Assembly (NCBI GenBank): GCA_034670405.1
Contig: JAXDDX010000011.1
Location: 753,001-817,000, forward strand
Reading direction: 5' to 3'
Length of the DNA stretch: 64,000 bases
Source of the DNA: Hoplostethus atlanticus
Taxonomy: Eukaryota > Chordata > Actinopteri > Trachichthyiformes > Trachichthyidae
Positions 14,343 through 27,800 of this stretch are shown here, piece after piece (position 1 is the stretch's first letter; each line of letters opens with the position of its first letter). The translations under genes were made by a program, and so were the position numbers. The notes under the pieces are model-generated. The model made no database searches and was not told where the DNA came from. It saw nothing but the letters and a program-made list of their open reading frames with translations.

Positions 14343-17300
14343 ACGCACGGGCATGTTTCATGCCACTGCGGTGTACGCCTCGGTTCGGCGGAGTGGGACT
14401 CAATGCAATGGAGACAGCAGCCTGGTCTGTAATTACCTCCTAATGAGTCATGCCGTTGAACAATGTGGTGACCCCATGGTTGTTCGAAGCCCCAGAGAAC
14501 AGCCTGGGGGATTCTCACACACTACATTCAAGCTTAACTTTCAACTCACATCAATAACACACGCACGCCACGCACACAAGCATGCACATGCACAAAGGCC
14601 GATATACGCACATCCATGTGTACGTACAAACTCATGTCAAGAAAACACAACACAGTGAAGCAATTTTCTTGATGATGGCATGAATAACTTTTAAACCCAA
14701 ATTACTTGTTATCTATGCGTCATCGGGTATTTATGGCACATCATGTATATGCTTGGATAACATGTGACAAGCCAAAGATGGAATTCCCCTCTGAAGTCCC
14801 TCCTAATCGATAAGTGAAAGAGGATTCCTGGGACAGTCCCTGGGGGGGGATTTCTTTTGGACCACGAGACTATTATGAAGGGGAACATTAGGGGAATAGA
14901 TTGCAGCTAAAGTAAGCTTATGTAAGGGATGTGCTTCAAGAGTGTTTATTGTAACCCGGTTGTAACAGGATTAGAGAATGTCAAAAACAGTGGTAGCTCA
15001 GTGCAGTTTGAGGATGACAGATTTACCATCAACTTGTAAAAATGTGCCCATTAATGAATTGTTTCTGAAGAGAGCAGCCAAGGCTCACAATAATAATATT
15101 TTTTAAAAATGGTTATAGAAAGCCCCTACAGCTTTGACAGTGTATCTCTTCACATAAAAGACACAATTTTCCATTCAAATCTTCAAACTTTCCACTGTTA
15201 AAAATGAGAGTTTAATGTCTCACTACTTAAACCCCCTCAGAGTAATCAAAGCATGATGTTCATTAGGAAGGTCAACATCAAATCTCATCAAATATCCAAC
15301 TAAAGAGCAGATTATCAAACCATTCTCATTATTTTCCAATGCAAAGACGTAGAATGTGGGGAGACTCAACTGTTCTTCATCATTTAGCACCCTTAATCTC
15401 ACATGAGGCTTGTCTGACCCTCAGAGAAGAGTCCAACTCCTCCGTGTAAGCCTCCCCTCTCCCACCCATCAGGTGTAGTGTGTCCAACAGCTTTATTCAT
15501 GCGATAACGCCAGCGGTGAAGTCCATACCCAGGTAATTAATCTGGAAACCTAAGGCCGCTCCCCATTCATGGTGTATTAGATGGATAATTGTAGCCACAG
15601 GCTTTTGGGGGTACAAGGCCAATGCAAGTGTTGAAAGACATGGTTAAACGCAGACTGAAAAGTTACATTCAAAAAAGCATTTTTGTTTCATTTGCCTCTA
15701 AAACCAGCTGGCCTGTCTATGAAGCAGCGGAGAATAGGGACTAATTATGATTTGTCTGTGAAAAAAGAACATAATAAGAGAGCAGGGGAAAAGATTTGCA
15801 TTCAATTTTATTTTTCATATTACAAGAAATTATGAGTGCAAAAAGAGCAAAATGATGTTTAAATAAAGAAGAAGCTAATTACACATCAACAAGAACTACT
15901 AGGGTGGTGTGGGCGTGAGTTGAGTTAATGGTCATGCTGATAGATGAGTAGAGCGGACAAGGTCACAGTTCAAACCTGGAAGCCAAACCTCATGAGTGAA
16001 AAATGACCGTCTTAGCTAGCCATTGTTGTTTGGACAGTCCCTGACATCTGTGGGATTCCAGATCAGCTTAAGAGTGTCTGCCAGGCAAAACACAGAACCA
16101 CACATTACAAAGTCCACCTTTCATAATTGCTGGTGTGGTGGAAAGCATTCATAGAAATGTCCATCTTTTGTTTTGTGGGAATTGCATAGCATTAGTAAGC
16201 ACTCTTTTTTGTGTAATTGACATTTAGATATAAAAACGACCTGATTGACTGTGTGTCATTCTGTGTATAACCATTATGATTGGGCTTGAAGTCTTAAAAA
16301 TCGCTGCACACTGGCCTGTATTTGATTTGTATTAGATGGAGTTGGCAACATAAGTTTGAATCAGACAAAAGATGGTCACTGTTAATTCATTGCCAGTGAA
16401 GCATTATTAGTTACGAATGCTCCAGTCATGTTGCCAGCTGAATGGCTGAGCTGCAGCAGATGGGTCTTTCCTCCACTATGTACCTGCTTGTGGTCAGTAC
16501 ATTGTTGTCTGTTTGCCAGATTACTCTCATGATATATACTGGACAGCAACACTAGGGAAACCTGCACCCTCTTGCCTGCACCCTGCACCCTCTTGGGACT
16601 ACCCTCGAGGAGCCCCTTAGTCTCTAGCCTCTTAGTCTTCCACTGTGATGCACTGGTAGGAGAGCTGTTAATCAGTTCAATGTTCAACTGTTGCATTTAT
16701 TGGCTGAATCAACTCAACCTGTGTTCTAGTCTGAAAATGCTTGCTGTATTCTGAGAGATGCACATACAACTAATATATTTATATATATAACTAATAACCT
16801 TATTCACAGAAAACAAACCGCTTCATTTGGCTCATTGTGTTTCCAACAGTCAATCGTAAATATAGTTGTAAAATTCTCAATAATACATGATGTTACAAGG
16901 TATAAGCATGCAGCATTTGACAAGAAAATGTTGAAACAATGAAAACACTTATATAATATGGACATTAGGATAATTGGAGAATTGGGAGAAGAGAAAAATA
17001 GGTCAAAAGCTTGTTACTTGTGGCTTTCACAGGTTTTTTTCTTCCAAAAATGAAAAACGTATACAGTATGCTGGAACAGATTTCAGTGCAAGAAAGGTTA
17101 CTAGTAGCAACCCCTACTTAGTGGTTTTGGACGTCTGAGGATACATCTCACTGTAATCCACAGTAAGAAACTTCACACCCACAACATGTCTGAATGAATA
17201 CTTCCTGTGGCAGGGAAAAGTCCTTCATGTGGGTGTAAGTACTCTCAGGATGGCATGGTCAAAAAGATTACACAGTCTCTCCCAGTGATTTAGTATTATA

Positions 17301-20300
17301 TGGAGGAGCTGGAGAGTTACAGGTCAGAATGGTCACGATCAGTGGCAAATGAAGCACTTCTTCTCTTAAATTATGGGCAATAATAAAACTGTCAGTAATT
17401 CCTGACCTCCGTAGATAGAAAAATCATAATAATTAAAAGAATAAGATCAGTTCGCCAAACCAAAAACTAGGGTCATGTTGAACTTTGACGACAACCAGCA
17501 AACAGCCAGCCTATATAACCACTAACTGAACTGAAATAATGTCTAGATTATTCACAGTGTGCAGCTTAGGGATGTATTCATAAACAGCGTGTTAATTATT
17601 AGAAGATTTGCAAATGATTATTGTATCTCAACATTCAGGGAAGAGATTAGTTTTATCAACGTCAGTGATAAAGTAGCTCTGCAGGGTATCTCATTGTGAA
17701 ATTTCTCCCTCCTTTGGTCCACTGATGAAAAACGGGGCTCGGCATCCTGCTAATACTGTAATTAAAGGCAGACAGGCGCACAGCTTGCTCCACCACATAA
17801 TCAGTGCTCCCTTTACCGAGATTCATTTACACAGTGATATGTATTATCTCCCTTATTCTGTCATTATAAGAAGATTATTAGCTAAAATGGCCCGAACATG
17901 ATGTGCTTCAGGATTCAGGAGGGAAGAAAGGCATTGTTCATGAAGGTCAAAGAAAACCTTTGCCAAGTGTTTATTGAAAGAATACGGCAGATCCTTAAAG
18001 CAATTTTTGTCAACCTCTGTCAAAAAAAACCTTGACAACTGCATTAGATGATGACTTTATTGGCATATACAGTCTAATTTCATATCCCTATTTACTCAAT
18101 TTTCTATAATTCTACCAACTATTAGGAACTCTGGGACCAAAAGTACCAGAGATCCTTAGATGAATAATATTATTGAATGCTCCAATATGGGACAAAATGG
18201 GGTTGAAATCCTCTGCAAACAAAGAGGCTCTACATGTGTTGTCTATTCAAAGCCAACCAGCTGCAAATGTAATCAGTGAAGGTTGTTACACATGACTCAG
18301 TGTGGCATGCCAAGACCTGAGGTTTTTAACAGGCTTCGGTTACAGCTGAAAGTCTCTCGAGTGGCTGCAAACTAAACCTGTCATTGCCGTTGATTCAGAC
18401 CAATACAATCTCAAACGTACGCATAACTGTAAACAAGTCGTCCTCATATTAATGTGCAAAAGGCTGCGATGCCTTTCGTTGACACTTTCATTTGAGTCAG
18501 AACGTCCCCTTATGCTTGGCACTCTGACTGCAATGATTAAGAATGAAGAAGTAAACTAGCAAAACGTGGATGATGACTGATCTGATGTGTTCTTCTTCCC
18601 TGGGAAACTGATTCTATATTTTTATGATAATTCAGCAAACAGTCAAGTAACTCGAGAAAATAAGGTAGATAATTAGGTACATAACAGTCCCAAGTATGAC
18701 TGTCATGTCAATATCTTTCACACAAGTTGGAGGATATTTCATTGATCCCTGTAGGGTGATTCTGTTTTTGCTTGCTCCCCACCTCTAAAGGAGATCAGAG
18801 TGCAGGGTCAGCTATACAGTAGATTAGCGGCCCTGAGGCTGCTAGGGATTTGATATCTTGCACAAAGACACTTGCTTGCCGACACAGGGGCTTGAAACCT
18901 GGTCCTCTTGTTGAAGGGCAGCCTCCCTACTTACTCTTAATTATGAGGGAGAATTGCAATGACACGGCTTTCGGTTTGCATGTATCCTGCTGATGAGACC
19001 AGCGTAACAGAATTCCTACCTTACATATTACAGGCTACAGTTCAGTTTTGTTGTATGCATTCACACAGTTGAGTGGAGGTGTTGATGCTGGAGAGTAGTA
19101 ACTATACTCTTACACTACCATAAGAGACAAAAGTGACCTTTGACTCGCTCTCCTACATAAAGCTACCACTTGAAAATGGTCCCAGCTGTGTAATCCTGAG
19201 TCATCCAGACTTTGGTGCTAGAAATCCTGCAGTGTCTCTCCCGGTCCATCCACTGAATCTCCAGCTGGTTTGGCAACAGAGAGAAGGCCGGCTGTAAATC
19301 TTAATGATCCTTCATTTCCTTGCCCGGTTAATGAGCAAAACCTTTACCACTCAAATGTAATGAATTAGAAGGTTAGGTTAACCCTTCTCCATCCGGATGT
19401 AGTTGAATCTTGTCCTCAGTCAACCTCTCTGGAGTTCTTGACATACTCTGGAAAAAAGGAGTCATATACTCAAGAATGTTGTTTTGGTAACAATTCAAGG
19501 TTTGAACCACAAAGGAAATCCAATGCAATATAACATATTGTTAGGCTTCAATGCTTTGGCTGATGCAAACGTCCCCTGATTCCACCAGTTATTCCACGTT
19601 TTATCTAGTAATGTGATAATTTGGTCGTTGTGGCACCCTGTGATTCCACTGGTCTTGTAGCTCTTCTGTACCAATGTGGATGCAGAGTATCTCCAAGTGT
19701 GTTTCCAAGTGTGTACATAACCAAAACAGCTGCTGCAGTGTGTGGATGTGCATGCATGTGTGTGTCTGCCTTTCTGTGTGTGTCTGTATGTGTCTGATCA
19801 TGTGTGTGTGGTGTGTATGTGTGATTGTGTGCAGACACCCAGCTGCAGCAGCTTCATTCATACAGGTGTCATCTCATCCAGGAAAGCCTGTATTAGGTTA
19901 CTGGACACTGTCAGAACAGGTGAAATGAATTATCTCTCAATGCACCTCCTCATGAAAGCCTTTTGTCCCGTCTCCATCTTTTCCTCCTTTTCTTTTCTCT
20001 CCTTACAGCCTTAGGGCAGGATCGTGACTTATCTACACTGTAATGTGACACTGAAAGAATATTATTTTCCTTGATGGTGGACAAGTTTCAGAGGGGGACA
20101 ACAGGGGCACTTCATTGTGCCTTTGGGTCAGGAACAGGCGAGGTGGCTTGCAGGAAGCGCTATTGTCATCGCTCCACGTGTGGTGATAAAATTGGCGGAA
20201 GGGCATCAGCTGATTCAGGAGCAAAGACTTTGTGACAACAGTTCAAAGAAAAGGGAAGTGACTAAACCACACTCCTGTGCATAGGTTTGGAGGGCGGCTG

Positions 20301-22380
20301 ATGACAGACAGGATAACTTACATACAGGCCATGGTGACAACAAAGCAGGTGCAGTTTGGATTGACACATGTACACACATGAGCACACATTTATACAAACA
20401 AAGTAAAAGTGTGGCTCAAGAGAGGCGCATTGTAACTTTCTCAGAAGTGTGTTTTCACACTTATGCTTCTATTTTGTACGAAAATGATGGCTGGCATTGT
20501 TTACATACTGATTTTTGGGGAGTTTTGGGGAGCATGTAACAGTTAAACATGAGTTTTGCAGGTATTTTGAAGCCATAAAATGTCATACATTTGTATGTCT
20601 TGTTAACAATGGAATAAAACAAAGATGGATTTTGAGTTATGATGGAAGAAGATATTTCTAAAAACCTTATTGTGTTTAAATGTAGGTAATAATTTACTTC
20701 CAGTAGAGAGAGGTATTACAGAAAGGTAATACAGTGATCCACACAAGATAATATGCTCATACTTTGCCCTTACCAACTGCATATTTAGGTTGATTGCATT
20801 CGTAGTTTCTGAGAGGCAAAACACGTATAGTATTTGAACCTTCAAAAAGCCCTGCAGACTACTTGTAATCAGAGACGTCCATCAGGAGATATTCTGCATC
20901 TGTCTTGCATTGAGTCTGCGTTAGTACTACAGCAGCCATTACCATGACTACTACCATTACAGCCATTACTTTCTAGAATTTAAAGTAGAATATTACAACA
21001 CAAAAATATGTTGTGTGAAACAATGCAATGAAGAAATGAAAGGAAGTAGAACTTATACAGTGCGAGCACTTTGCAGACCTGGTCTGTACAATCACACCTG
21101 TGGGGCCAATAAACACTTTTGCATGTCAGGATTGGACCCATTCCACCTCACATACTCACATTTATTACCTTAATTTGATTCTGAACTTTTTAAGGGCCTT
21201 AATGCAGCTAGGCAGAGTTGTTCCTCCGTTGCTTTCTTCATAACCTATTATTCCACTTTGATCAGGTCGTACTTACCTAAAGTCACACCCTAAAGAGCCA
21301 AGACAGAAAAATGGGTTACAACCCTTGAGACAGAATAGGATGTGTCACACTGGGGGTCACATCTTAAGGTATTTCATGAGCCCCCAGTTTACTGCAGTCT
21401 CCTTCACCAAAATGCCCTTAGATGATGCCCTAGCAGTGGCCATTCTACCTCAGAGTGGGCATGATAGTACCAGGCAGCTCAATAATGACGAAGGGACATT
21501 TGTCTTAGGGACTGGTCTGTGGTGTCTTACACCATTCATGAATTGGATGTGTCCCTACTGATTTACCATCAACAGCCACATGGCCATCTGAAATGTTTTT
21601 GTTTTAAAGGATAAATATAATAAAGGGAATCCTTGTGGAACCTTAGGAATACCAAGAAAGATCAGAAAGTTATTCTGCAATAATTAAGGCACAACGTGAA
21701 GCATCCCCACATCTGAGAAATGAGTCAAAGTTGTTATTTATTGTTTATCTGAGACCAAACACGTCTGCAAACAATTTAATTAACACAGAGAGTTTGAAGA
21801 ACAAGGTCAAAGGAACGAAGCAGACCCGACTGAGAGTGTGTTAGACGCTTGTCTAGACAGCAAGCAAGATCCTTCCCGTCATTGTTGGTTGGCATTGAGC
21901 GGCTGCAAAACAGGAAACATTCTTGGAGGGAAAACATAAAGCCATGAACCTTATGAAGTCAAACATACAGGGTGTAAAATATAGCCTTTTGCAATGAGAT
22001 TTTTAAATTTACATTTGAAATCTTTAGTTAAGTTAACAAGGACAGTGCAGCTACAAGGGACGACAATTGACAGCTGATCCTTCCTGGCACTGACATATCT
22101 GGTTCTCCAAAACATGGGTTATGCTGGTTCATGCACCTATTGTGCACTTTAACTGAAAACCCTTTTTCTTCTGCATCCCTTGCGAGCAGCAACATGTGTG
22201 CATGACTTTGCACTCACCTACTGCCACATGTGCTTTGGTCCTGATTAGGCTGAATAAATTGTTCAGGATTCAGTCAAAGGTCTACGATTAGGACTGCACC
22301 TCCTCTTGGCAGAGGTAAGACAATATGTAATAACCTTAATATTTTACTTCGTAGGCCTATACGTTACTCAAGTTAAGTTA
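14343..22380. other. Gene desert with candidate conserved non-coding blocks
   Basis: No exon is supported. Several segments are compositionally complex and rich in TAAT/ATTA homeodomain-type cores rather than simple repeat: about 15,470-15,620, 15,700-15,900, 17,575-18,030 and 19,230-19,390. This texture is typical of vertebrate developmental enhancers, but the sequence alone cannot prove conservation. The target gene could be outside the window. Confidence 0.4.
18731..18940. repeat. Degenerate teleost retroposon-like repeat
   Basis: The order of motifs resembles a widespread teleost repeat whose copies end near 'ttgctcaagggc' and a 'tttgaacc' segment. Here I see TTCATTGATCCCTGTAGGG, then TCAGAGTGCAGGGTCAGCTA, then a degraded TTGAAACCTGGTCC segment. 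The assignment is from memory of the family and the copy is old. Confidence 0.5.
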
Positions 22381-22382
22381 CC

Positions 22383-22870
22383 AAGTTCAAGTTCAAGTTC
22401 AAGTTCAAAGGTTTATTTGTCACATACACAGTTTTAGTGTACAAAAGTGCAGTGAAATGCACAGTGGTATACTCAATTACTATGCTAAAAGTTGAAAAGG
22501 AAAAGGGGGCTAAAAATAGGAGATATGCAAAAAAAAAATACAACAAGAAATAAAAAATGAATTTAACAAAAAAATAAATATATAGACAATATGGCAATGT
22601 AAAAATAAGCAATAGAAAGTCAGGTGTGTATGTACATGTGCAAAATGATGGTGCAATATAAAAAACCAGAGTGCAAAAAAATGTGCAAGTTATGCAAATG
22701 TCCAAGAGTCATTTATTGGTTCGATGTGTGCGAGTTTAGTGTCCTAATGACCTGAGGGTAGAAGCTCCTCCTGAGCCTCTCTGTCTTGGCCATGTGACTG
22801 CGGAGGTGCTTGCCTGACTTCAGCAGTCTGAACAGTCCATTATTGGGATGGGTAATGCTTGATTTGCTTT
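22383..22870 (-). mobile_element. 5'-truncated non-LTR retrotransposon, 3' end (L2/CR1/Rex-like)
   Basis: Read on the minus strand, the segment at about 22,713-22,860 encodes a peptide with KTERLRRSFYPQVIRTLN. That is the kind of C-terminal tail (K/R-T-x-R-x-x-x-SF-x-P-x-x-x-R-x-LN) that ends the reverse-transcriptase ORF of L2/CR1/Rex-type LINEs. A stop is followed by about 300 bases of A/T-rich 3' UTR, and the element ends in a short tandem repeat of TTGAAC (22,383-22,408). A microsatellite-like 3' terminus and heavy 5' truncation are characteristic of this clade. No catalytic domain is present, so the copy is dead. Family placement is by recollection. Confidence 0.6.
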
Positions 22871-22874
22871 TCAG

Positions 22875-24270
22875 CCATTGTCTGTTTGAATGGTCTGTCA
22901 ACCATTCTATAATGGGACTGCTTAATGTTTTGTTGGACATTTTAAGTCATCACTTGTGTGCAAAGAACCAGACCACAGTGGTGTGTTCTTCAGTTGTTTG
23001 TTCAGTTTTGAGCTGATTTTGAGTAGTCTCTAGCGTCATCTGGTGGATGAAGACTTGAATCACATTTTAAGAGGACGAGAAATCATGCAAAGAAATTTCT
23101 TTATATTTTCTTTATGTAATTTTTTTCATTCTACCCATTTAAAAATATTTACAAATCAGATTGTGATGAAGACAAACTTAAGAATATAGCATTTCTTCTT
23201 GTAACTTTAAGTAATGTTTAAGAGGGGGTCTGATACATACATTTGTTATTCAGATTCTAAACATATACTTATTTTTTAATCATCAAACATTATATTCTCA
23301 TGAACAGTGAGCATCCTGAGAGAACACTGAAACCTCTGGTTGTATGAAGGGGGCAACACAATCATGCTTTAAGATTTTTTTTTAACTTGAGTCAACAGAA
23401 ACCAAAAGCTCTGGAAACTGAATGGCTGAAAGCAATACAATCACATTTCATTGCATCTATTTGCAGAGCAGTTTCAGGATGTCCCAAGCAAAAAGCAGCC
23501 ACTCATGGATCCAATCGGCAATGATAAGAAAAGACAGGCAGAAGGTATTATTTAGAAGAAAATATAGAAGATCTGCACAATTCTGATATTATTTTTTGTG
23601 ATATTTTTACGTTATCAGCACCCACCTTGTCCAAGTGATCCTCCGCCTTGGTTTTCTTACAACAGATATGGAGGAATTTATCTTCATGATATTTATTAAG
23701 AGTTTTAAGGTGTAAGGTGACAGGGCAAGGCATACAGTAGACAGTAGACCATACACATCACTCTACACATGAGAGTTTCCTTCCAAATGAGACACCCTTG
23801 TGACACTCACATTATTACTGGCATGAAAGTAAAATTCACTCTTGAATATCTCTCAAGTCAGTAGCTCTCTTGAGTCTATTTGTAACAAAAAAGTAACATT
23901 TTAGAAGATGTATTCATTTGTATTTTTAAAATATTTAGCAATGAACATCTGGTAACACTTATTTTTCTAAAATGGACACATGGCTTTTTGAATGAAACCC
24001 AGATCCAGCATTCAATCAACGTTTTTTGTAGTTTTCAGTATGCTTTCTCTGGCTTTCATCAATAACGCATATCATTAGTGGGCCTTCAGTAAATCGTTAA
24101 ATACTGTACAATCATGAAATGTACTCAAAATCATAAAGCTCATTTGAGGTTAATATGTAATTACAGGTTTTAGACGCCAGGTGGTAGTAATCAGGTACCG
24201 GCCATCCCACAATGCTTTTCTGTCAGTGGCGAGTGTAGTTGCGTCAAGCCTGCTAGCGATAGCCAAAGTT
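22875..24270. other. Intergenic DNA, no gene seen
   Basis: AT-rich sequence between the LINE fragment and the zc3h14 promoter region. I find no exon. A CTCF-like motif on the minus strand (CCACCAGATGACGC) lies at 23,033-23,046. Confidence 0.5.
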
Positions 24271-24277
24271 ATACAGG

Positions 24278-24623
24278 AAGTAGTTTGATTTGCCTTCAAA
24301 ATAAATATTTCTCTCTGATAAAAAAAATATTATTGGGGTGTGCATGACTGTACAAAGAAATACACCAAACGTATTCCAAAGCACTTGGAAGGGTTTACAC
24401 TGTCAAAGTTCAGTTGGTTGGTTATTTTTGCGAACCTGTATATATATAAACCTGTATATAAAATTAAATTTCGCAAAAACAGCAATTGTATTTTTATGTA
24501 TTGCAAATTCCTCCTTAAATGCATTCTTTGTATTCAAATGTTTACTTGGCTTAGCCAAAAAATAAAAACACTTGAAACACTTTTGTCAAAGTGATTTTAT
24601 TTTGAAGGCTCAAACCGTAAGTC
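24278..24623. mobile_element. Possible small MITE with short inverted ends
   Basis: The left end contains AGTTTGATTTGCCTTCAAAATAAA (written here only to show the pairing, about 24,281-24,304). The right end at about 24,595-24,616 is its imperfect reverse complement with a two-base gap. The core TTCAAAATAAA is exact. The interior is AT-rich and non-coding. It lies about 190 bp upstream of the zc3h14 start codon. No target-site duplication could be fixed, so this may be a chance palindrome. Confidence 0.3.
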
Positions 24624-24809
24624 TTCTAGTCGGAAGTTTTTTATTCTTGTTGTCCTGACATTGGCGGTGTGAAAGATAGAGCCTAGTTAGCAACTGCTTG
24701 CACACTCACTCACTCACTCAGGCTGAGATTTTATTCTTTCTTTAGTTAGGTAGGGTAAACCACTCATTTCCTATAATAACAATTTATTTAATAGGACAAA
24801 ACATCAAAC

Positions 24810-27800
24810 ATGGAGATCGGGGCAGAGATCAGCAAGAAAATAAGGGTGAGCAGAGGATGAATTTGAGTTATTTGCTCTGCAGCTAGGCCCATCATTACGT
24901 TAGCCTAGCACAGAACTTGCTAACATTAGCCTGCTAGCTTTATCAGTCCCCCAGAGTGGTATAGATTTTGCAAGGCCGATGAAGGTTAGATAGCTTGTTA
25001 GTAACAACTTTCAGTGCTGATTTATTATCGACTTGTGTTTTTTTTTTTGTAAGGCAACTATTGTTGTCCTTATTCCTATGTGCAGTTGTTGCCGTAAGCT
25101 AACTCTTGTAGCTTTGAAAAATGAATGTTTTCAGTGTAACAGTTAGCCAGCGTGCTGACCATAAAATGTCAATAAATATGACCAATAAATATGTCTACCA
25201 GCTTTAGTTAAACTGTATGCTTTACTGTTTTAGGCTGCTATCAAGAGCAAGCTTCAGGAGCTTGGTGCATATGTTGGTAAGTGGATACCGTAGACTTTCC
25301 TTGAGCTACTTGGTACTTTTAGCTGCCAGTTAATGTTTCCTGTCGTCCATTTGTTTAAATCTCTTGGCCAATTTAGATGAAGAGCTTCCTGATTACATCA
25401 TGGTGATGGTGGCAAACAAGAAGACTTCTCAGCAGATGACTGACGACCTTTCCCTTTTCCTTGGAAACAACACCTTTAAGTTTACTGTCTGGTATGGTCA
25501 AAACAAGAATGGGGCATTTCCATTCAAATCAAATTAACTGCTATTTTCCTCCCTAAATCAGTGTTTTATGTGGCCAGATCACGGTAGTAATCACACTAGT
25601 AATCACACTAGTAATTACACTGTGCTCTTATTACAATGCTTATTGGTTTTTGCAACATGTATCCATTTTTTCCCCCATAACATGCTTTTGTTAACTTATT
25701 TTAGGCTACATGGTGTCCTGGAGAAATTAAGATCTGTTGCAGTAGGTAAGTCAAACTCTCTTAGATAACCCTCCAAGATTATCTGTACTTAGTCTGATGA
25801 AGGAAAAGGCATTTTACACTTGATGAGCACCTGTGGCCTTGTAAATTCACTATGCCCCAGCTCATGTTTTCTTCCTCCCCTTGTCCACATGGTGTTTGTA
25901 GAGCCTGCGTCCCTCAGACCTCAGCCTCAGTCTGACAGTGGCATCTTGGCTGGGAAGAGCCATGCCTCTGTGAGTGAAGACAGGAGAGGAGAGGAGTCAA
26001 AGGGCTTGGCTGTGTCCAGCTCACGCTCTGACAGGACAGAGGCCCGTGTGTCCAGCTCCGCCCATGAAAACAGGTGAATATAACTTAATGCCAAAAGGTT
26101 TTAGTGCTTTTTACAGCAGGAAACTTTTTTGTTATTTTTTTAATATGCCTCTGATTTTCACATGCATTGTTTTCATTTCGTCATAAGCTGTAAATGAAAA
26201 ACACTAATACATTGCTGTTTTATGTTATATAGAAGAGGCTCATTGGAGAAGAGTTCCTCTCGCCTTACCTCCACTGTCAAGCCCCTCATGGAACCCCTCT
26301 CCTCAGAGGCCGTCATCGACATTAAACCTGAGATGGATGACGACCTCATCGCTGAGGACCCTGTGGAAACGGTCACCAATCCAGGTCGCACACGCAATTC
26401 AGCCAGTAGACCCACAATCCAGGTCTATAGGCCGGCTCAGAGCAGGTTCACATCAGTCAGGTCTGCAGACACGTTTCGGCCCCTAGAAGGCACCTCTCGC
26501 AGCAGGCAGCAGCACAGCCACTTGCAGGACAGCAGAAGCAGCAGGTCCTCCAGAAATGGGTCCACTAAGGTACGGTGATTTCATGACAGCATAAATGGTA
26601 CCCTGTTCTAAGTGGGACCAGGGGACTAAAAAAAAATTATCTGACTCAAAACCAAAATAGCTTTCCATTTATCTCAAACTGTACCCCAGCTGAAAATTCA
26701 TCGAAGCAGTCAATACGTTGTAGTGAGATTCCCGAGTATTTTTACAAATTCAATTTGAACTGAATTATCTTGTCGTCTACGGCTCAGTAGTGGAAACCAG
26801 ATAATTGAAAAGTGAGTTTACTCCCATAACGTGCTACTCCGTTCAGCAGGAGGAGGTGTCTCGGAAGCGCAAGGCCCCGGTTGCGAGTTCAGTGGTGCGG
26901 GTGAACCGAGCGGCAAACGAGGACAGTGACGATGGGGAAGAGGAGGAGGAGGAGGAGGAGGAGGATGAAGGCTATGGAGGCAGAGGCAGAGGCCTATCCA
27001 GTAGAGTCTCCCTGCCCTCCAAACCAGAGCGCAGGTCAGTGGGAGCATCTGATACGTTCATTTGGATTCACTGTTTATTTTGAAGTCTGATGTTGTTTTA
27101 ATACGAGGAAGCAATACTCCAGTTATGTTTTGGGCTTTAACAGAACTATAATTTATATTGTTTCAGACCTTCTCTCCCACCAGCCAAGCAGGCTAACAGG
27201 AATCTGATACTAAAAGCCATTTCTGAAGCCCAGGACTCGATCACCAAGACTACAGCCTTCCCAATAGGTATGTTTCATGCTGCCGGATGCTAACCGTGAA
27301 CATTATGTATTTGAAATTCACTTTCTAGGTTGTGATCCCTTTGCTTCTCCAGTGTTGTCATCACTTTCATCCACTGTCCTTTCTCCCCCAGTACCACAGA
27401 GGCAGACTGTTCCCGTGGCGCCCCGCACTCGCCTGGCCAGCAATGAAGAGATGACTGCAGCCATCCAGCTGGTCCAAGAGCACCTCCAGAGCCTGACGCC
27501 CAGGGTGAATACCCCCATGGAGCTACCGCCGTCCAGAACGCTTGGTATATGCATACATTAACTATTCCATTTTAAATTTGTTTAAAATTGTAAAGATTTA
27601 AAGTTATATTGTTGTGTTTTTGAAAATCAGTTTGTATTAGAAATTGAATCTACAGGATAAACATTATCTATCCTAAAACTACATATCCCCTCCCCCAGCT
27701 CCAGCCAGATCTCTAGCTTCACGCCTTCAGTTGGACTTACCGGAGAACAGAAAGGAACAGTGTGACTATGGTGAGTCTCTGTTGCTTTATTTTTTACTTA

